Source: Antribacter gilvus (GTDB lineage: Bacteria > Actinomycetota > Actinomycetes > Actinomycetales > Cellulomonadaceae). Taken from it: a stretch of 64,000 nucleotides of DNA. Positions within the stretch are counted from its first letter, which is position 1. The number at the start of each line of letters is the position of its first letter. The stretch spans positions 1 through 64,000 of the forward strand of contig NZ_QXTH01000007.1 in the NCBI RefSeq assembly GCF_003946865.1, in the 5' to 3' direction. The position numbers and the translations under genes are program-made. Below the pieces are notes generated by a model. It was given only the letters and a program-made list of their open reading frames with translations, was not told where the DNA came from and searched no databases. Of the stretch, positions 26,135-34,440 are shown piece by piece.

Positions 26135-27066
26135 CGCAGGCCTACCGCGGGGCGACGGGCCGCGAGGCTGGTCCCGACCCGGAGCGCGACCTCCCGGCCG
26201 ACGGCGGCGGTGAGGTCGTCGGTGATGGTGGCGAGGTCCTTGCCCTCCTCGAAGCCGACGATCGCGGCGATCGTCTCCGCGATGGCGTTCGGGTCCTGCA
26301 CGATCGTCAGCGCGTCGGGGCCGAACAGCCCCTCGTAGAACTCCTGGGAACGCTGCTGCAGGGCCGTCCCGTTGTTGATGAGCAGCACGCGCACGTTCCA
26401 GGTGCGGCAGACGTCCGCGGCGATGGTGGCGAAGTCCAGCCCGCCCAGCGGCTGCGGGTCGCCCACGAACCGGCGCACGTGCTCGGGCGTGATCGGCACC
26501 TGCTTCTCGTCCGCGACGAGGAAGACGTAGCCCTTCCGTCCGCGCTTCTCCCAGGCGTCGGTCACCGTGTGGTGGGCCAGGTAGTAGAGCAGGAGGTTGC
26601 TGGTCTCGCCGTTGTTCCCGCCGCCGCCACCCTCGAGGAGCAGCCGGTCGAGGTTCTCGTCGATCCGGTTGTCCGACTCGAACTGGCTCACCTGCAGCGG
26701 CACCCGGTCGCACGTGGCGTCGCCGTAGGTGGCGACGGCGACCTGGGGGTCGGTGGCGTAGCCCTTGTCGACCAGCAGGCCGAACAGCGTCGCCAGCTTC
26801 TGCTGCGCCACGCGCGGCACCGAGCCCATGGACCCCGTCGAGTCGAACCCGACCACGATCGGCACGGACCTGGGGTGCTCGTCGCTGTCGCGCGACTCAC
26901 GGACGTTCTTGCCGCCGCTGCCGAGCCGCGTCGGGTCGAGGTCCGGGTGGGCCTCGAGCCTGCCCGAACGGCGGGCCGCCCGGTCGTAGCCGAACGTCGC
27001 CCCGGACGCGGCGCGGGCGCCCGTCACGGCGTCGTAGGTGTCCTTGCTCCAGCTTCCGCCACCCAT
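26131..27066 (-). CDS. VWA-domain protein
   Basis: A 311-residue cytoplasmic protein with a von Willebrand A domain over residues ~60-270. The metal-ion adhesion motif begins GFDSTGSMGSVP (DxSxS-like, with Thr for the second Ser), with later TxxGD-type elements (ATYGDATC). ATG 27066 follows a GGAGGGAG site. A GGTC-N5-GACC inverted repeat 65-77 bp upstream matches the site before the Nudix regulator. It is co-translated with the PurA-like gene. VWA proteins often act as scaffolds for ATPases or kinases; here the kinase-like neighbour is a natural partner. Confidence 0.85.
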   Translation of the reverse strand: MGGGSWSKDTYDAVTGARAASGATFGYDRAARRSGRLEAHPDLDPTRLGSGGKNVRESRDSDEHPRSVPIVVGFDSTGSMGSVPRVAQQKLATLFGLLVDKGYATDPQVAVATYGDATCDRVPLQVSQFESDNRIDENLDRLLLEGGGGGNNGETSNLLLYYLAHHTVTDAWEKRGRKGYVFLVADEKQVPITPEHVRRFVGDPQPLGGLDFATIAADVCRTWNVRVLLINNGTALQQRSQEFYEGLFGPDALTIVQDPNAIAETIAAIVGFEEGKDLATITDDLTAAVGREVALRVGTSLAARRPAVGLR

Positions 27067-27130
27067 CGCCTTCTCCCTCCGTGCCCGACGGCGGCCATCC
27101 CGCCTGGGCGCTCATTCTCACCTTTTATGT

Positions 27131-27143
27131 GGTCGTAATGACC
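27131..27143. promoter_or_regulatory. NrtR-type operator core before VWA/PurA-like operon
   Basis: GGTCGTAATGACC shares the core GGTCrTArTGACC with the stronger site at 28786-28808. It lies between the kinase-like gene and the VWA gene, in an AT-rich patch suited to a promoter. Confidence 0.6.
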
Positions 27144-27162
27144 ATACCACGCCTCGGTGGCC

Positions 27163-28026
27163 TCACAGCGAGGGCGACGAAGGCTCGGGCAGCGGGTGCC
27201 ACACCGGCGCGCCATAGAGGCTCCGGGCGGCGTCGTCGACGTCGCGCAGCAGGTCGGCGGGCAGGCCGTGGCCCGTCGCATGGCGGCGCAGCACGGCGGC
27301 GAGGGGCTCGTCGACGTCGGCGACCTCCAGGACTGTCGCGGCCGCCTGCGCGACGGCGAGGCAGGGGTCGGCGCGAGCGCCACCGAGCCATCGCGGCGGG
27401 GTCGCCGCCACCGGCGCGACGGCGAGCCGGTCCCCCACCCGGACCGCCGACCACCAGCCGTCCAGGCGCAGACCGTGCTCCTCGGGGCACAGCACCACGG
27501 TCCCCGGGTGGATGTCGCCGTGCACCCAGCCCACCTCGGCGGCCTGCTCGATCGCCGCCGCGAGGCGCTTGACCACCCACACGGCGGTGCGGGAGCCGAG
27601 CCGGCCGACGTCGGCCAGGAACCACCAGCGGGCCGGGCCGCCGTCGTCGTAGGTGGCGAGCCGGGAGCCGGGGCGCGGAGCCCCGGGCACCGGGGCCGTC
27701 CGCGTGAAGAACCTCGGGTGGCGGCAACGGGCAAGGTCGGCGTGGGCGAGGTCCGCGACGTCGGCCAGGTCCTCGAACCCCGGTACCGGGGTCCAGACGA
27801 GGCGGCCGGGGCCGTGGCGACGGGCCGTAGCGAGCCGCAGGACGACGTCGGGCCCGTCGTAGAGGTGGGTGACGTGGGCGAAGGCGGCGCCGGCGAGCGG
27901 GTCCGCGCACAGGTCGGGGTGCAGCGTCCGGCGCAGCGCGCGCAGCCCTTCGCGGGTGCGCGGCACGCCCAGCGCCGTCCAGGTGGCGGCGCCCAGGACC
28001 GCGGCCGGCGTGAGCGGCGGGGTCAC
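27163..28026 (-). CDS. J-domain-like / kinase-like fusion protein
   Basis: A 287-residue protein. The first ~60 residues look like a J-domain: helix, then [27 protein letters not shown] with the HPD tripeptide. Residues ~75-250 resemble a small eukaryotic-type/APH kinase: [14 protein letters not shown] corresponds to the catalytic loop (HGDxHPxN, with Thr replacing the usual Asn), then LRLDGWW in the DFG position. ATP-binding residues are not obvious, so it may be a pseudokinase or act on a small molecule. GTG 28026 overlaps the upstream Nudix regulator stop by GTGA. Confidence 0.65.
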   Translation of the reverse strand: MTPPLTPAAVLGAATWTALGVPRTREGLRALRRTLHPDLCADPLAGAAFAHVTHLYDGPDVVLRLATARRHGPGRLVWTPVPGFEDLADVADLAHADLARCRHPRFFTRTAPVPGAPRPGSRLATYDDGGPARWWFLADVGRLGSRTAVWVVKRLAAAIEQAAEVGWVHGDIHPGTVVLCPEEHGLRLDGWWSAVRVGDRLAVAPVAATPPRWLGGARADPCLAVAQAAATVLEVADVDEPLAAVLRRHATGHGLPADLLRDVDDAARSLYGAPVWHPLPEPSSPSL

Positions 28027-28760
28027 CGGTCGCCCCGCGCCGTGCGGGACGGGCGCCGGAACGGCGGGACGATCTCGTCCGCCTCCCCCGCCCGGTAGAG
28101 CTGCGCACGCGGGCCGGGCACGCCGACCCGGACCTCGTCGACAGGCTCGACAAAACCCGGGGCGGCCAGCACCTTGCGGCGGAAGTTCTGCAGGTCGAGG
28201 GCCTCGCCCCACACCGCGGCGTAGACCGCGCGCAGCTCGCCGAGCGTGAAGACGCGCGGCAGGAACGACGTCGCCAGGGTCGTGTACTCGAGCCGCGACC
28301 GGATGCGCTCGACGGCGTCGGACAGGATCTCGGCGTGGTCGAACGCGAGGTCGATCTCGCCGTCGGTCACGTCGTCGACCGCCCACCAGCGGGCGCCGGC
28401 CGCGTCGCTGCCCGCCACGGGGTCCGGGAGGTCCGGGGCGAGGGCGACGTAGGCGACGGAGACGACGCGCATGCGGGGGTCACGCCCCGGGGCGGAGTAG
28501 GTGCGCAGCTGCTCGAGGTGCACGGGCGTCGCCAGGCCGATGCCGGTCTCCTCCACGAGCTCTCGGCGCGCGGCGGTGCCGGCGTCCTCGTCCGGCTGGA
28601 CGAAGCCGCCCGGGAGCGCCCACGCGCCGCGGAACGGCTCCTCGCCGCGCTCGACCAGCAGGACGTGGACGCGGCCGCCGCGCAGGGTGGTGATCACGAG
28701 GTCGACCGTGACCGCCACGGGCGGATAGGCGTGCGGGTCGTACTCGGTGGGTTCGTCCAT
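28023..28760 (-). CDS. NrtR-type Nudix regulator
   Basis: A 245-residue two-domain protein. The N-terminal Nudix domain (residues ~15-150) keeps a complete box (G-x5-E-x7-RE-x2-EE-x-G in [16 protein letters not shown]...), so hydrolysis of an ADP-ribose-like ligand remains possible. The C-terminal domain is the NrtR winged helix ([19 protein letters not shown], then LQNFRRKVL). NrtR proteins sense ADP-ribose or NAD derivatives and control NAD metabolism. ATG 28760 follows GAGGAG. A perfect 10-bp inverted repeat at 28786-28808 precedes it, indicating autoregulation. Confidence 0.85.
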   Translation of the reverse strand: MDEPTEYDPHAYPPVAVTVDLVITTLRGGRVHVLLVERGEEPFRGAWALPGGFVQPDEDAGTAARRELVEETGIGLATPVHLEQLRTYSAPGRDPRMRVVSVAYVALAPDLPDPVAGSDAAGARWWAVDDVTDGEIDLAFDHAEILSDAVERIRSRLEYTTLATSFLPRVFTLGELRAVYAAVWGEALDLQNFRRKVLAAPGFVEPVDEVRVGVPGPRAQLYRAGEADEIVPPFRRPSRTARGDR

Positions 28761-28785
28761 GGCAGGTCGCTCCTCGCTACCAGTC

Positions 28786-28808
28786 GATAGGGTCATAGTG
28801 ACCCTATC
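28786..28808. promoter_or_regulatory. Perfect NrtR-type operator
   Basis: Arms GATAGGGTCA (28786-28795) and TGACCCTATC (28799-28808) are perfect inverted repeats with a 3-bp spacer, 26 bp before the Nudix regulator start. Layout and the TGAC core agree with known actinobacterial NrtR boxes. Confidence 0.8.
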
Positions 28809-30015
28809 AGGGCCGGAGGCGTTCCCGCCGGACGCGGTCCGCCTTGCCCGTCCAGTAGCCCACCCAGACCGCCCCGGCCAGCGCGAGGACCCCGAGCACC
28901 ACCGGCGCCGCCGCCAGCGGCGCGACCGCCGCGACCGCGGTCACCAGGAGCGGGCCGCCGGTGTTCCCGAGGTCGCCGCAGAGCCGCCAGCCGCCGAGGA
29001 ACTGCGCCCGGCCCTCGACCGGCGCGACGTCGGCGCCGAGGGTCATCACGATCCCCGAGCCGAGGCCGTTGCCGAACGCGATCAGGGCCATGACCGCGCC
29101 GACGCCGAGGGCCGAGTCCGTCAGCGGCAGGAGGAGGCACCCGATCCCGACGGCGAGCACCACCGGCACCGCCACGACCTGCCGCCCCCGCGTGTCCAGC
29201 AGCCAGCCGCCCGGGAGGGTGAGCAGGATGTCGATCGAAGCGGCGATCGCGAAGAGCAGCGAGACCACGGCCGCGTCGAGCCCGACGTGGTCGGCCCACA
29301 GCGGCAGCAGCCCCGTGCGGACCGACCGCGACGCGGCGATCACGATCACGGCGACCCCCAGCGTGAGCAGCGTGCGCCGGTACCGGAGCAGCACCGTGTG
29401 CACCCGGGCCGGCGTGGTCCCGCGCTCCCGGCGGCCGAAGTCCGGCATCCGGATCACGATCAGGGCGGACACGACCGCCGAGCACGCCGCGAGCAGGAAC
29501 ACGGCCCGCAGCCCGGACAGGTGGATCAGGGCCGCCCCCAGGAGCGGGCCGAAGAGCAGGCCGACCCGCATCGACCCACCCAGCAGGGCCATGCCGCGAG
29601 CGCGGTGGCTCACCGGGACCGCGTCGATCAGGAAACCCTGCCGGGCCAGCAGGAACGCCGACCAGCTCGCGCCGCTGACCACGACGGCCACGCCCAGCGG
29701 CCAGACGGCAGGGGCGAGGAACGCGGCGACCATCGCGACTGCGTCGACGAGCCCGGCGACCATCAGGGTGCGGCGCTCCCCGAACCGGGCCACCACCGCC
29801 CCGGCCGGGAGCGAGCCGGCCAGGGCGCCGACGCCCATGAGCGCGACCACGAGCGCCGCCACCGGCACGCTCGCCCCGAGGTCGACCGCCTGGATCGCGA
29901 GCACGGGCATCACCGCGCCGTGCCCCACCGAGCTCACGACCGACGGCGCGTAGGCGACGACGGCGATGTCCCGGAAGCGGAACTCTCCCGTGCGCGCTGG
30001 TCCTGGTCCCGTCAT
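28807..30015 (-). CDS. MFS transporter
   Basis: A 402-residue protein with 12 predicted membrane helices. The MFS loop 2-3 motif appears as [16 protein letters not shown] and its counterpart in the second half as [36 protein letters not shown] fits the drug/metabolite exporter branch. ATG 30015 is chosen because the extra N-terminal residues from an upstream start are not hydrophobic. It ends at the NrtR operator, but the orientation makes control by that site unlikely. Substrate unknown. Confidence 0.82.
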   Translation of the reverse strand: MTGPGPARTGEFRFRDIAVVAYAPSVVSSVGHGAVMPVLAIQAVDLGASVPVAALVVALMGVGALAGSLPAGAVVARFGERRTLMVAGLVDAVAMVAAFLAPAVWPLGVAVVVSGASWSAFLLARQGFLIDAVPVSHRARGMALLGGSMRVGLLFGPLLGAALIHLSGLRAVFLLAACSAVVSALIVIRMPDFGRRERGTTPARVHTVLLRYRRTLLTLGVAVIVIAASRSVRTGLLPLWADHVGLDAAVVSLLFAIAASIDILLTLPGGWLLDTRGRQVVAVPVVLAVGIGCLLLPLTDSALGVGAVMALIAFGNGLGSGIVMTLGADVAPVEGRAQFLGGWRLCGDLGNTGGPLLVTAVAAVAPLAAAPVVLGVLALAGAVWVGYWTGKADRVRRERLRP

Positions 30016-30057
30016 GCCGCCAGGGTGCCAGATGGTTCGCCGTGGCAAGCGTCTGGT

Positions 30058-32241
30058 TCAGCCCAGCAGCGGGTGCGGACCGTTCGACCAGCCCAGCAGC
30101 GGCCGGACCGGCGTCGTACCGTCGTACGCCGCGCACAGGTCGTCGACAGCCCTCGCGAGGGCGCCGGGCAGCCCAGCGGGCTCCCGCCCGGTCGCCGCCA
30201 GGTCCCGTAGCAGCCGGCGCCCCGCCTCGGGAGACAGGAGCGCCGCGAACCACACCACGTGCCGCCATGCCAGCCCGGCCGCGCGGGCGCGGCTCATGGC
30301 GAGGTACCGCCGGCTCTCGCCCGCGCGGGTCGCGTCCCGGGCGAGCCGGACGACGTCGGCGAACGCACCCCTCACCGCCGCCTCCGGGTCCACCACGACG
30401 CCGAGAGCCGCGAGCGACGCCAGGTTGTGGCTCGTCAGGAGCTGGCTCTGCTCGATGACCATGCCGTTGCGCGACACGGACCAGCGGGACGGCCCCGACC
30501 CGGCGGCCCGGGCGCGGCGGCGGCAGAGCGTCGCGAACGCCGTGCGGTCGTCGCCGCGCGGAGCGAGACGGCGCAGGTCGTCGGCGAGCCCGTAGTAGGC
30601 CAGGTACGCGGGGCCGGCGTGGTCGGCGACGTGCCTCGACGCCCGCACGAACCGCGCGGAGAACGCGTCCTGGAAGATGTCGGCCGCCAGCTCCGGGACC
30701 AGTGGCACGTCGAGGCCCGCCTGCGTGACCAGGGCCTCGAGCTCCACGAGCAGCGGGTTGGGCAGGGGCGTCCCCGGGAACCACTCCAGGTACAGGCCGC
30801 CCACCCTCCGCAGGGCGTCGGCGGCCGAGTCCCGCGCGCCGTCGTCGACGCGCCGGTGCCCGTCCACCGCCGCGACCCAGGGCAGCTCGGTCATCCGCAC
30901 CTGTGCGCTGAGGTCGGTCAGCAGCAGCGAGCGCCGCTCGCGGAACGCCCGGTACGTCCGGGCCATCAGAGCACCGAGGGCAGGGTCCGGGTAGGTCGCA
31001 GCATGCTGCGCGCCGACCAGCTGCGGCGCCAGCTCGGCCAGCACCTCCGCCGACGGGACGGCACCCGACCGGTGCAGCTCCTCGACGGTGGCCTGGCGGG
31101 CCAGGCCCACGGCGCGCACCACCGAGTCCGGCACGGGCGTGCCGGCGGGCACGGCAGCGTTCGCCTCCGGCACTCCGACCGGTCCGACGACGGCCGCGGG
31201 GTCGCCGAGGCCTCGCCGCGTCGCGTCGGCGTCGAGCCGCGTGGCCACCACGTGCGCGACCGCCGCGTGCGAGGGTGCCGCGACCGCCACCCGGTGAGCC
31301 GCGCGCTCGCGGGCCAGCTCGTCCGACGTCGGCAGCCCCCGCTTGCGGACCATGCTGCGCGCCGCGTGCGCGGCGCGCGCCAGGTCTGCCGGTGCGAGGA
31401 CGCGGTCGGTGGCCGCGCGGGTCGTGGCCTCGACGAGGACGCCGAGGTTCGTCTTGCGGCTGGTGTGCGAGGTGCACCTCGTGTGCTGCGCGGCGAGCGC
31501 GCGGTAGCGGCTCGCCGCCCGGGTGAGGGCCGTGGCGTCCGGCAGGGCCGGCCCGTCGGCCCGGTCCACGGCGGGCCACCACAGCGCGAGCAGCTCGTCC
31601 GCGAACGGGGCCCAGACCGTGAGCGCCTCACGCTGCGCCTCGACGCGCGCGTTCGCCGTCCGGGACACCAGCGCGGACCGTGTCGCGGCCTCCGACCGGC
31701 GGAAGACGAGGTCCGCGGGCGCCTCGTCGTGCGAGGTCGCCGCCGGGTAGAACCGCAGGCGGTCCATGAACGCTCCGACCTGCGAGAGGAGCGCCAGCGC
31801 CTCGTCGTGGTCCCCCGCGCGGACGAGCCACGCGACCACGAGCAGCACCGCGTTCTCGGGGTGAGCGAGCGTGTAGCGCCCGTCGTCGAGCATCGCATCG
31901 AGGCAGGCCCGGCCGTCGTCGGTCAGGTGCCAGGCGTTGAGCGCCTCGCGGGTGCGCGGCAGACCCAGGTCGCGGGCGAGGTCCCGCTCGTCGTCGGCCA
32001 GGCGACCGCCCGCCGCGGGCGCCCCGGACGCGAAGCCGCCGTGCAGCACGTCGAGCGTCACCCAGGCGGGAAGGCCGCCGACCGGCGTCCGCACGCCGGT
32101 CCTGATGGCTCCGCTCAGCACGCCCACGACGTGGCTCACCCAGGCTTGCGCACGCCGGTCGGCCCGCTCCCGCGTGGCGGGGTCGGTGTGCGTGGCGGCG
32201 GTCTGCGCCGCGGCGAGGAGCTGACGCTCGACGTAGGACAT
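30058..32241 (-). CDS. Large helical protein of unknown function, downstream of tRNA-like RNAs
   Basis: A 727-residue, Ala/Arg-rich, mostly alpha-helical cytoplasmic protein without membrane segments or recognised catalytic motif. Notable segments: TDLSAQVRMTELPWVAAVDGHRR, RRVGGLYLEWFPGTPLPNPLLVE, and LVPELAADIFQDAFSARFVRA. I have an uncertain memory of similar large proteins linked to RtcB-type RNA repair loci. The start codon at 32241 is only two bases beyond the discriminator base of a tRNA-like RNA, leaving no separate ribosome-binding site. If the RNA is trimmed like a tRNA, the remaining message would be essentially leaderless. The gene and RNAs probably form one transcript. Confidence 0.75.
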   Translation of the reverse strand: MSYVERQLLAAAQTAATHTDPATRERADRRAQAWVSHVVGVLSGAIRTGVRTPVGGLPAWVTLDVLHGGFASGAPAAGGRLADDERDLARDLGLPRTREALNAWHLTDDGRACLDAMLDDGRYTLAHPENAVLLVVAWLVRAGDHDEALALLSQVGAFMDRLRFYPAATSHDEAPADLVFRRSEAATRSALVSRTANARVEAQREALTVWAPFADELLALWWPAVDRADGPALPDATALTRAASRYRALAAQHTRCTSHTSRKTNLGVLVEATTRAATDRVLAPADLARAAHAARSMVRKRGLPTSDELARERAAHRVAVAAPSHAAVAHVVATRLDADATRRGLGDPAAVVGPVGVPEANAAVPAGTPVPDSVVRAVGLARQATVEELHRSGAVPSAEVLAELAPQLVGAQHAATYPDPALGALMARTYRAFRERRSLLLTDLSAQVRMTELPWVAAVDGHRRVDDGARDSAADALRRVGGLYLEWFPGTPLPNPLLVELEALVTQAGLDVPLVPELAADIFQDAFSARFVRASRHVADHAGPAYLAYYGLADDLRRLAPRGDDRTAFATLCRRRARAAGSGPSRWSVSRNGMVIEQSQLLTSHNLASLAALGVVVDPEAAVRGAFADVVRLARDATRAGESRRYLAMSRARAAGLAWRHVVWFAALLSPEAGRRLLRDLAATGREPAGLPGALARAVDDLCAAYDGTTPVRPLLGWSNGPHPLLG

Positions 32242-32242
32242 G

Positions 32243-32313
32243 CCGACGTGGCAGGTTCCGAACCTGCGCCCTCCGGGTTGAGAGCCCGGCGCTCTTCTCT
32301 GAGCTACACGTCG
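32243..32313 (-). ncRNA. tRNA-like RNA 1 (anticodon-position CUC)
   Basis: Folds into a complete cloverleaf: acceptor 7/7 perfect (32307-32313 with 32244-32250), discriminator G at 32243, D stem GCTC/GAGC, anticodon stem CCGGG/CCCGG with loop CTCTCAA, variable AGGGC, T stem GCAGG/CCTGC. The D loop (AGAGAA) lacks the G18-G19 pair and the T loop (TTCGGAA) lacks A58, so the tertiary elbow is abnormal. No CCA is encoded. It is therefore tRNA-shaped but unlikely to be a normal elongator tRNA-Glu. Its 3' end lies 1-2 nt from the downstream start codon. Confidence 0.8.
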
Positions 32314-32317
32314 ATGG

Positions 32318-32389
32318 CCGGCGTGGCGAGCGTCGAGCTCGCGCCCTCCCGGTCCGAAGCCGGGTGTTCTTCGTCTGAACTACACGCCG
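32318..32389 (-). ncRNA. tRNA-like RNA 2 (anticodon-position UCG)
   Basis: Cloverleaf with a perfect 7-bp acceptor (32383-32389 with 32319-32325), discriminator G at 32318, D stem GTTC/GAAC, anticodon stem CCCGG/CCGGG with loop CTTCGGA, variable AGGGC and T stem GCGAG/CTCGC. The D loop AGACGAA lacks GG and the T loop CTCGACG lacks U54. It is a paralogue of RNA 1: both share GTGTAG, the TCAGA start of the D loop and GGAGGGCGC. It lies only 4 bp upstream of RNA 1 on the same strand. A promoter in 32390-32450 is expected; TACGTT (32406-32401) is a possible -10. Confidence 0.8.
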
Positions 32390-32547
32390 TCGTGTCGCAC
32401 AACGTACCGGGCCACCGGTCGCCGGGTCGAACCGTTTTCCCCTGGTCCCGCCATCCCCGGGGTGACGAAGGCCTGGTACCCCTGGTCTTCGGGGAGCATC
32501 ATGAGGAGCGTCGGGACGCGCCGGCGTCCCGCGGGAGGAGTCCGGGC

Positions 32548-33714
32548 ATGGAGCTGTCGCAGCGCGCACACGCAGCACGGGACGCGATCGAGCCCGTCAC
32601 CTCGTTCTTCCTCTCGTTGCGCGCGATGGACGGGCAACCCGACGTCGTCGACCTGACGTTCGGCGACCCGCACGAGATGCCGCTGCCCGCCCTCGTCGAC
32701 GCCCTGCGGGCGAACCTCGAGCCGCGCTCCGAGGACTGGTTCGCCTACAAGACCAGCCTCGCCCCCGCTCGGGAGGCGGTCGCCACCGGCCTGCAGGGCG
32801 AGCTCGGCCTCCCGTTCGAACCGGACGACGTCGCCATGACCCAGGGCGCGTTCGGTGCCATCGCGCTCGCGTTCCGGCTGGTCGCCGACGCGGGCGACGA
32901 GGTCGTGATCCCCGAGCCGGGCTGGTTCTACGCCCCGATGCTCCGCGCGGCCGACCTGATCCCCGTCAAGGCGCCGCTCGCCGCCGACACCTTCGACCTG
33001 GACGTCGAGGCCATCGAGCGCGCGATCACGTCGCGCACGCGCATCGTCGTCGTGAACTCCCCCGCCAACCCCACCGGCCGGGTCTACGCGAAGGACCGGC
33101 TGGTCGAGCTCGCGGCAGTGCTCGAAGCCGCCTCTGCGCGCAACGGCCGCCGGATCTGGTTGCTGTCCGACGAGCCGTACCGGCGCATCCGCTTCGACGG
33201 CGTCGGCTTCACGAGCCCGGCCGTCTGCTATCCGTGGACCCTCGTCGACTACAGCTACGGGAAGGTGCTGCTCGCACCCGGCCAGCGCCTCGGCTACCTC
33301 GCGATGTCGCCCCTGATCCCCCGGGCGGTGCGCGACGAGCTGCGCGCCGCCATGCTCCCGCTGCAGATGGGGATGGGGTGGGGATTCCCCGACGCCCTCA
33401 TGCAGTACGCGGTGCCCGCCCTGGAGACGGTCTCGCTCGACCTCACCGAGCTCCAGCGACGACGCGACCGGATGGTGCAGGCGCTCGGCGAGGCGGGCTA
33501 TGCGCTCACCGTTCCGGAGGCCACGTTCTACCTGTGGGGTGCCGCGCCGGGCGGCGACGCGGTCGCCTTCGTCGCCGCGCTCGCCGAGCGCGGCGTGTTC
33601 GTGCTGCCCGGGACCGTCTTCGACCGCCCCGGGCACTTCCGCATCAGCCTGACCGCCACCAGCGCGATGCTCGAGAAGGCACTGCCGGCTCTGCGTGAGC
33701 TCGGTCCCGCCTGA
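32548..33714 (+). CDS. Class I/II PLP-dependent aminotransferase
   Basis: A 388-residue fold-type I aminotransferase. Recognisable elements: the substrate-side TFGDPHEMPLPALVDALR, TQGAFGAIALAFR, the conserved VVNSPANPTGRVY, Asp of WLLSDEPYRRIRF (pyridine nitrogen), the PLP lysine in YSYGKVLLAPGQRLGYLA, and the closing Arg of GHFRISLTAT that binds the substrate carboxylate. Amino-acid specificity is not readable. ATG 32548 follows GGGAGGAG. It is divergent from the tRNA-like RNAs and followed by a cutA homologue 27 bp downstream. Confidence 0.88.
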   Translation: MELSQRAHAARDAIEPVTSFFLSLRAMDGQPDVVDLTFGDPHEMPLPALVDALRANLEPRSEDWFAYKTSLAPAREAVATGLQGELGLPFEPDDVAMTQGAFGAIALAFRLVADAGDEVVIPEPGWFYAPMLRAADLIPVKAPLAADTFDLDVEAIERAITSRTRIVVVNSPANPTGRVYAKDRLVELAAVLEAASARNGRRIWLLSDEPYRRIRFDGVGFTSPAVCYPWTLVDYSYGKVLLAPGQRLGYLAMSPLIPRAVRDELRAAMLPLQMGMGWGFPDALMQYAVPALETVSLDLTELQRRRDRMVQALGEAGYALTVPEATFYLWGAAPGGDAVAFVAALAERGVFVLPGTVFDRPGHFRISLTATSAMLEKALPALRELGPA

Positions 33715-33741
33715 GTGGCTCACCCGGCCTACGCTGGCCCG

Positions 33742-34071
33742 ATGGAAGCCCTATTGGTGCAGGTGGCGACGACGTTCGACGACGAGGCCGCCGCCCTGGA
33801 GGTCGCCGACGGCGCCGTCCGGGCGCGGCTCGCCGCGTGCGCGCAGCTCGAGGGACCGATCACGTCGGTCTACCGGTGGAAGGGCGAGGTCCAGCGAGAG
33901 CGTGAGTGGCGGCTGGTCCTCAAGACCCGCCCCGAGCTCGCCGAGGCGCTGGTGCTCCATCTCCGTGCGCTGCACACGTACGACGTGCCCGAGATCGTGG
34001 TCACCCCGATCGTCGGCGGGAACGCCGAATACCTCGCGTGGGCAGCGGGCGAGGTGGACACGACGGCGTAG
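33742..34071 (+). CDS. cutA: CutA1 divalent-cation tolerance family protein
   Basis: A 109-residue trimeric PII-like protein. The family pattern is clear: LLVQVATTFDDEAAALEVADGAVRARLAACAQL, then GPITSVYRWKGEVQREREWRLVLKTR and the C-terminal YDVPEIVVTPIVGGNAEYLAWA. ATG 33742 matches the expected length (~105-115). CutA1 was linked to copper tolerance in E. coli but its general role is unsettled. It probably shares a transcript with the aminotransferase. Confidence 0.9.
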   Translation: MEALLVQVATTFDDEAAALEVADGAVRARLAACAQLEGPITSVYRWKGEVQREREWRLVLKTRPELAEALVLHLRALHTYDVPEIVVTPIVGGNAEYLAWAAGEVDTTA

Positions 34072-34139
34072 CGGACCCCCGCGGCCACGCCGTCGTGGCA
34101 CCATGGGCCCGCCCCGCAACCGACCCCAGGAGGTCCGAA

Positions 34140-34373
34140 GTGCCCGATCGTCCGTCCGCCCCCGACAGCGACGCCGCCGAGCTCGCGGCGACCTTCGACG
34201 AGTTCGACTCCGACAACGACGGCCTCATCACGGCCGCCGAGTTCCGCCTCGCGATGGAGGGCCGCGGCGAGACCGTCACGGACGCGGAGCTGGACCAGAT
34301 CTTCGTGGCCGCCGACCACGACGGGGACGGCGCCATCGGCCTCCCCGAGTTCACCAAGGCCTGGTACGCCTGA
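34140..34373 (+). CDS. Small EF-hand calcium-binding protein
   Basis: A 77-residue acidic protein made of two EF-hands: loops DSDNDGLITAAE (~residues 23-34) and DHDGDGAIGLPE (~60-71), each with full calcium ligands at positions 1, 3, 5 and 12. GTG 34140 follows AGGAGG. Calerythrin/calmodulin-like proteins of this size in actinobacteria are presumed calcium buffers or sensors. It is followed at once by a strong terminator. Confidence 0.9.
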   Translation: MPDRPSAPDSDAAELAATFDEFDSDNDGLITAAEFRLAMEGRGETVTDAELDQIFVAADHDGDGAIGLPEFTKAWYA

Positions 34374-34380
34374 CCCCGGC

Positions 34381-34414
34381 GGAAGGCCCCCGGCCTCCAG
34401 GCCGGGGGCCTTCC
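34381..34414. terminator. Strong bidirectional-type hairpin terminator
   Basis: A perfect 15-bp stem (34381-34395 with 34400-34414) with a TCCA loop between the EF-hand gene and the convergent TetR gene that ends the biosynthetic operon. It could stop transcription from both sides. Confidence 0.9.
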
Positions 34415-34440
34415 TGCGTCGGGGGCCGGCGCCTGAGGGG

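Noticed and set aside
28786-28808. The inverted repeat as terminator of the MFS gene
   Set aside because: It overlaps the MFS stop and could form a hairpin, but its perfect symmetry, 3-bp spacer and shared core with 27131-27143 fit a protein-binding operator better.
32243-32389. Annotation as ordinary tRNA-Glu and tRNA-Arg genes
   Set aside because: D loops lack GG and T loops lack consensus residues needed for the tertiary elbow; no CCA is encoded and spacing to the next start codon is unusual. Called tRNA-like ncRNA instead.
3711-34414. Terminators at 3711 and 34381 as copies of one mobile repeat
   Set aside because: Both have a GGCCCCCG core, but loops and flanks differ; G+C-rich terminators often look alike.
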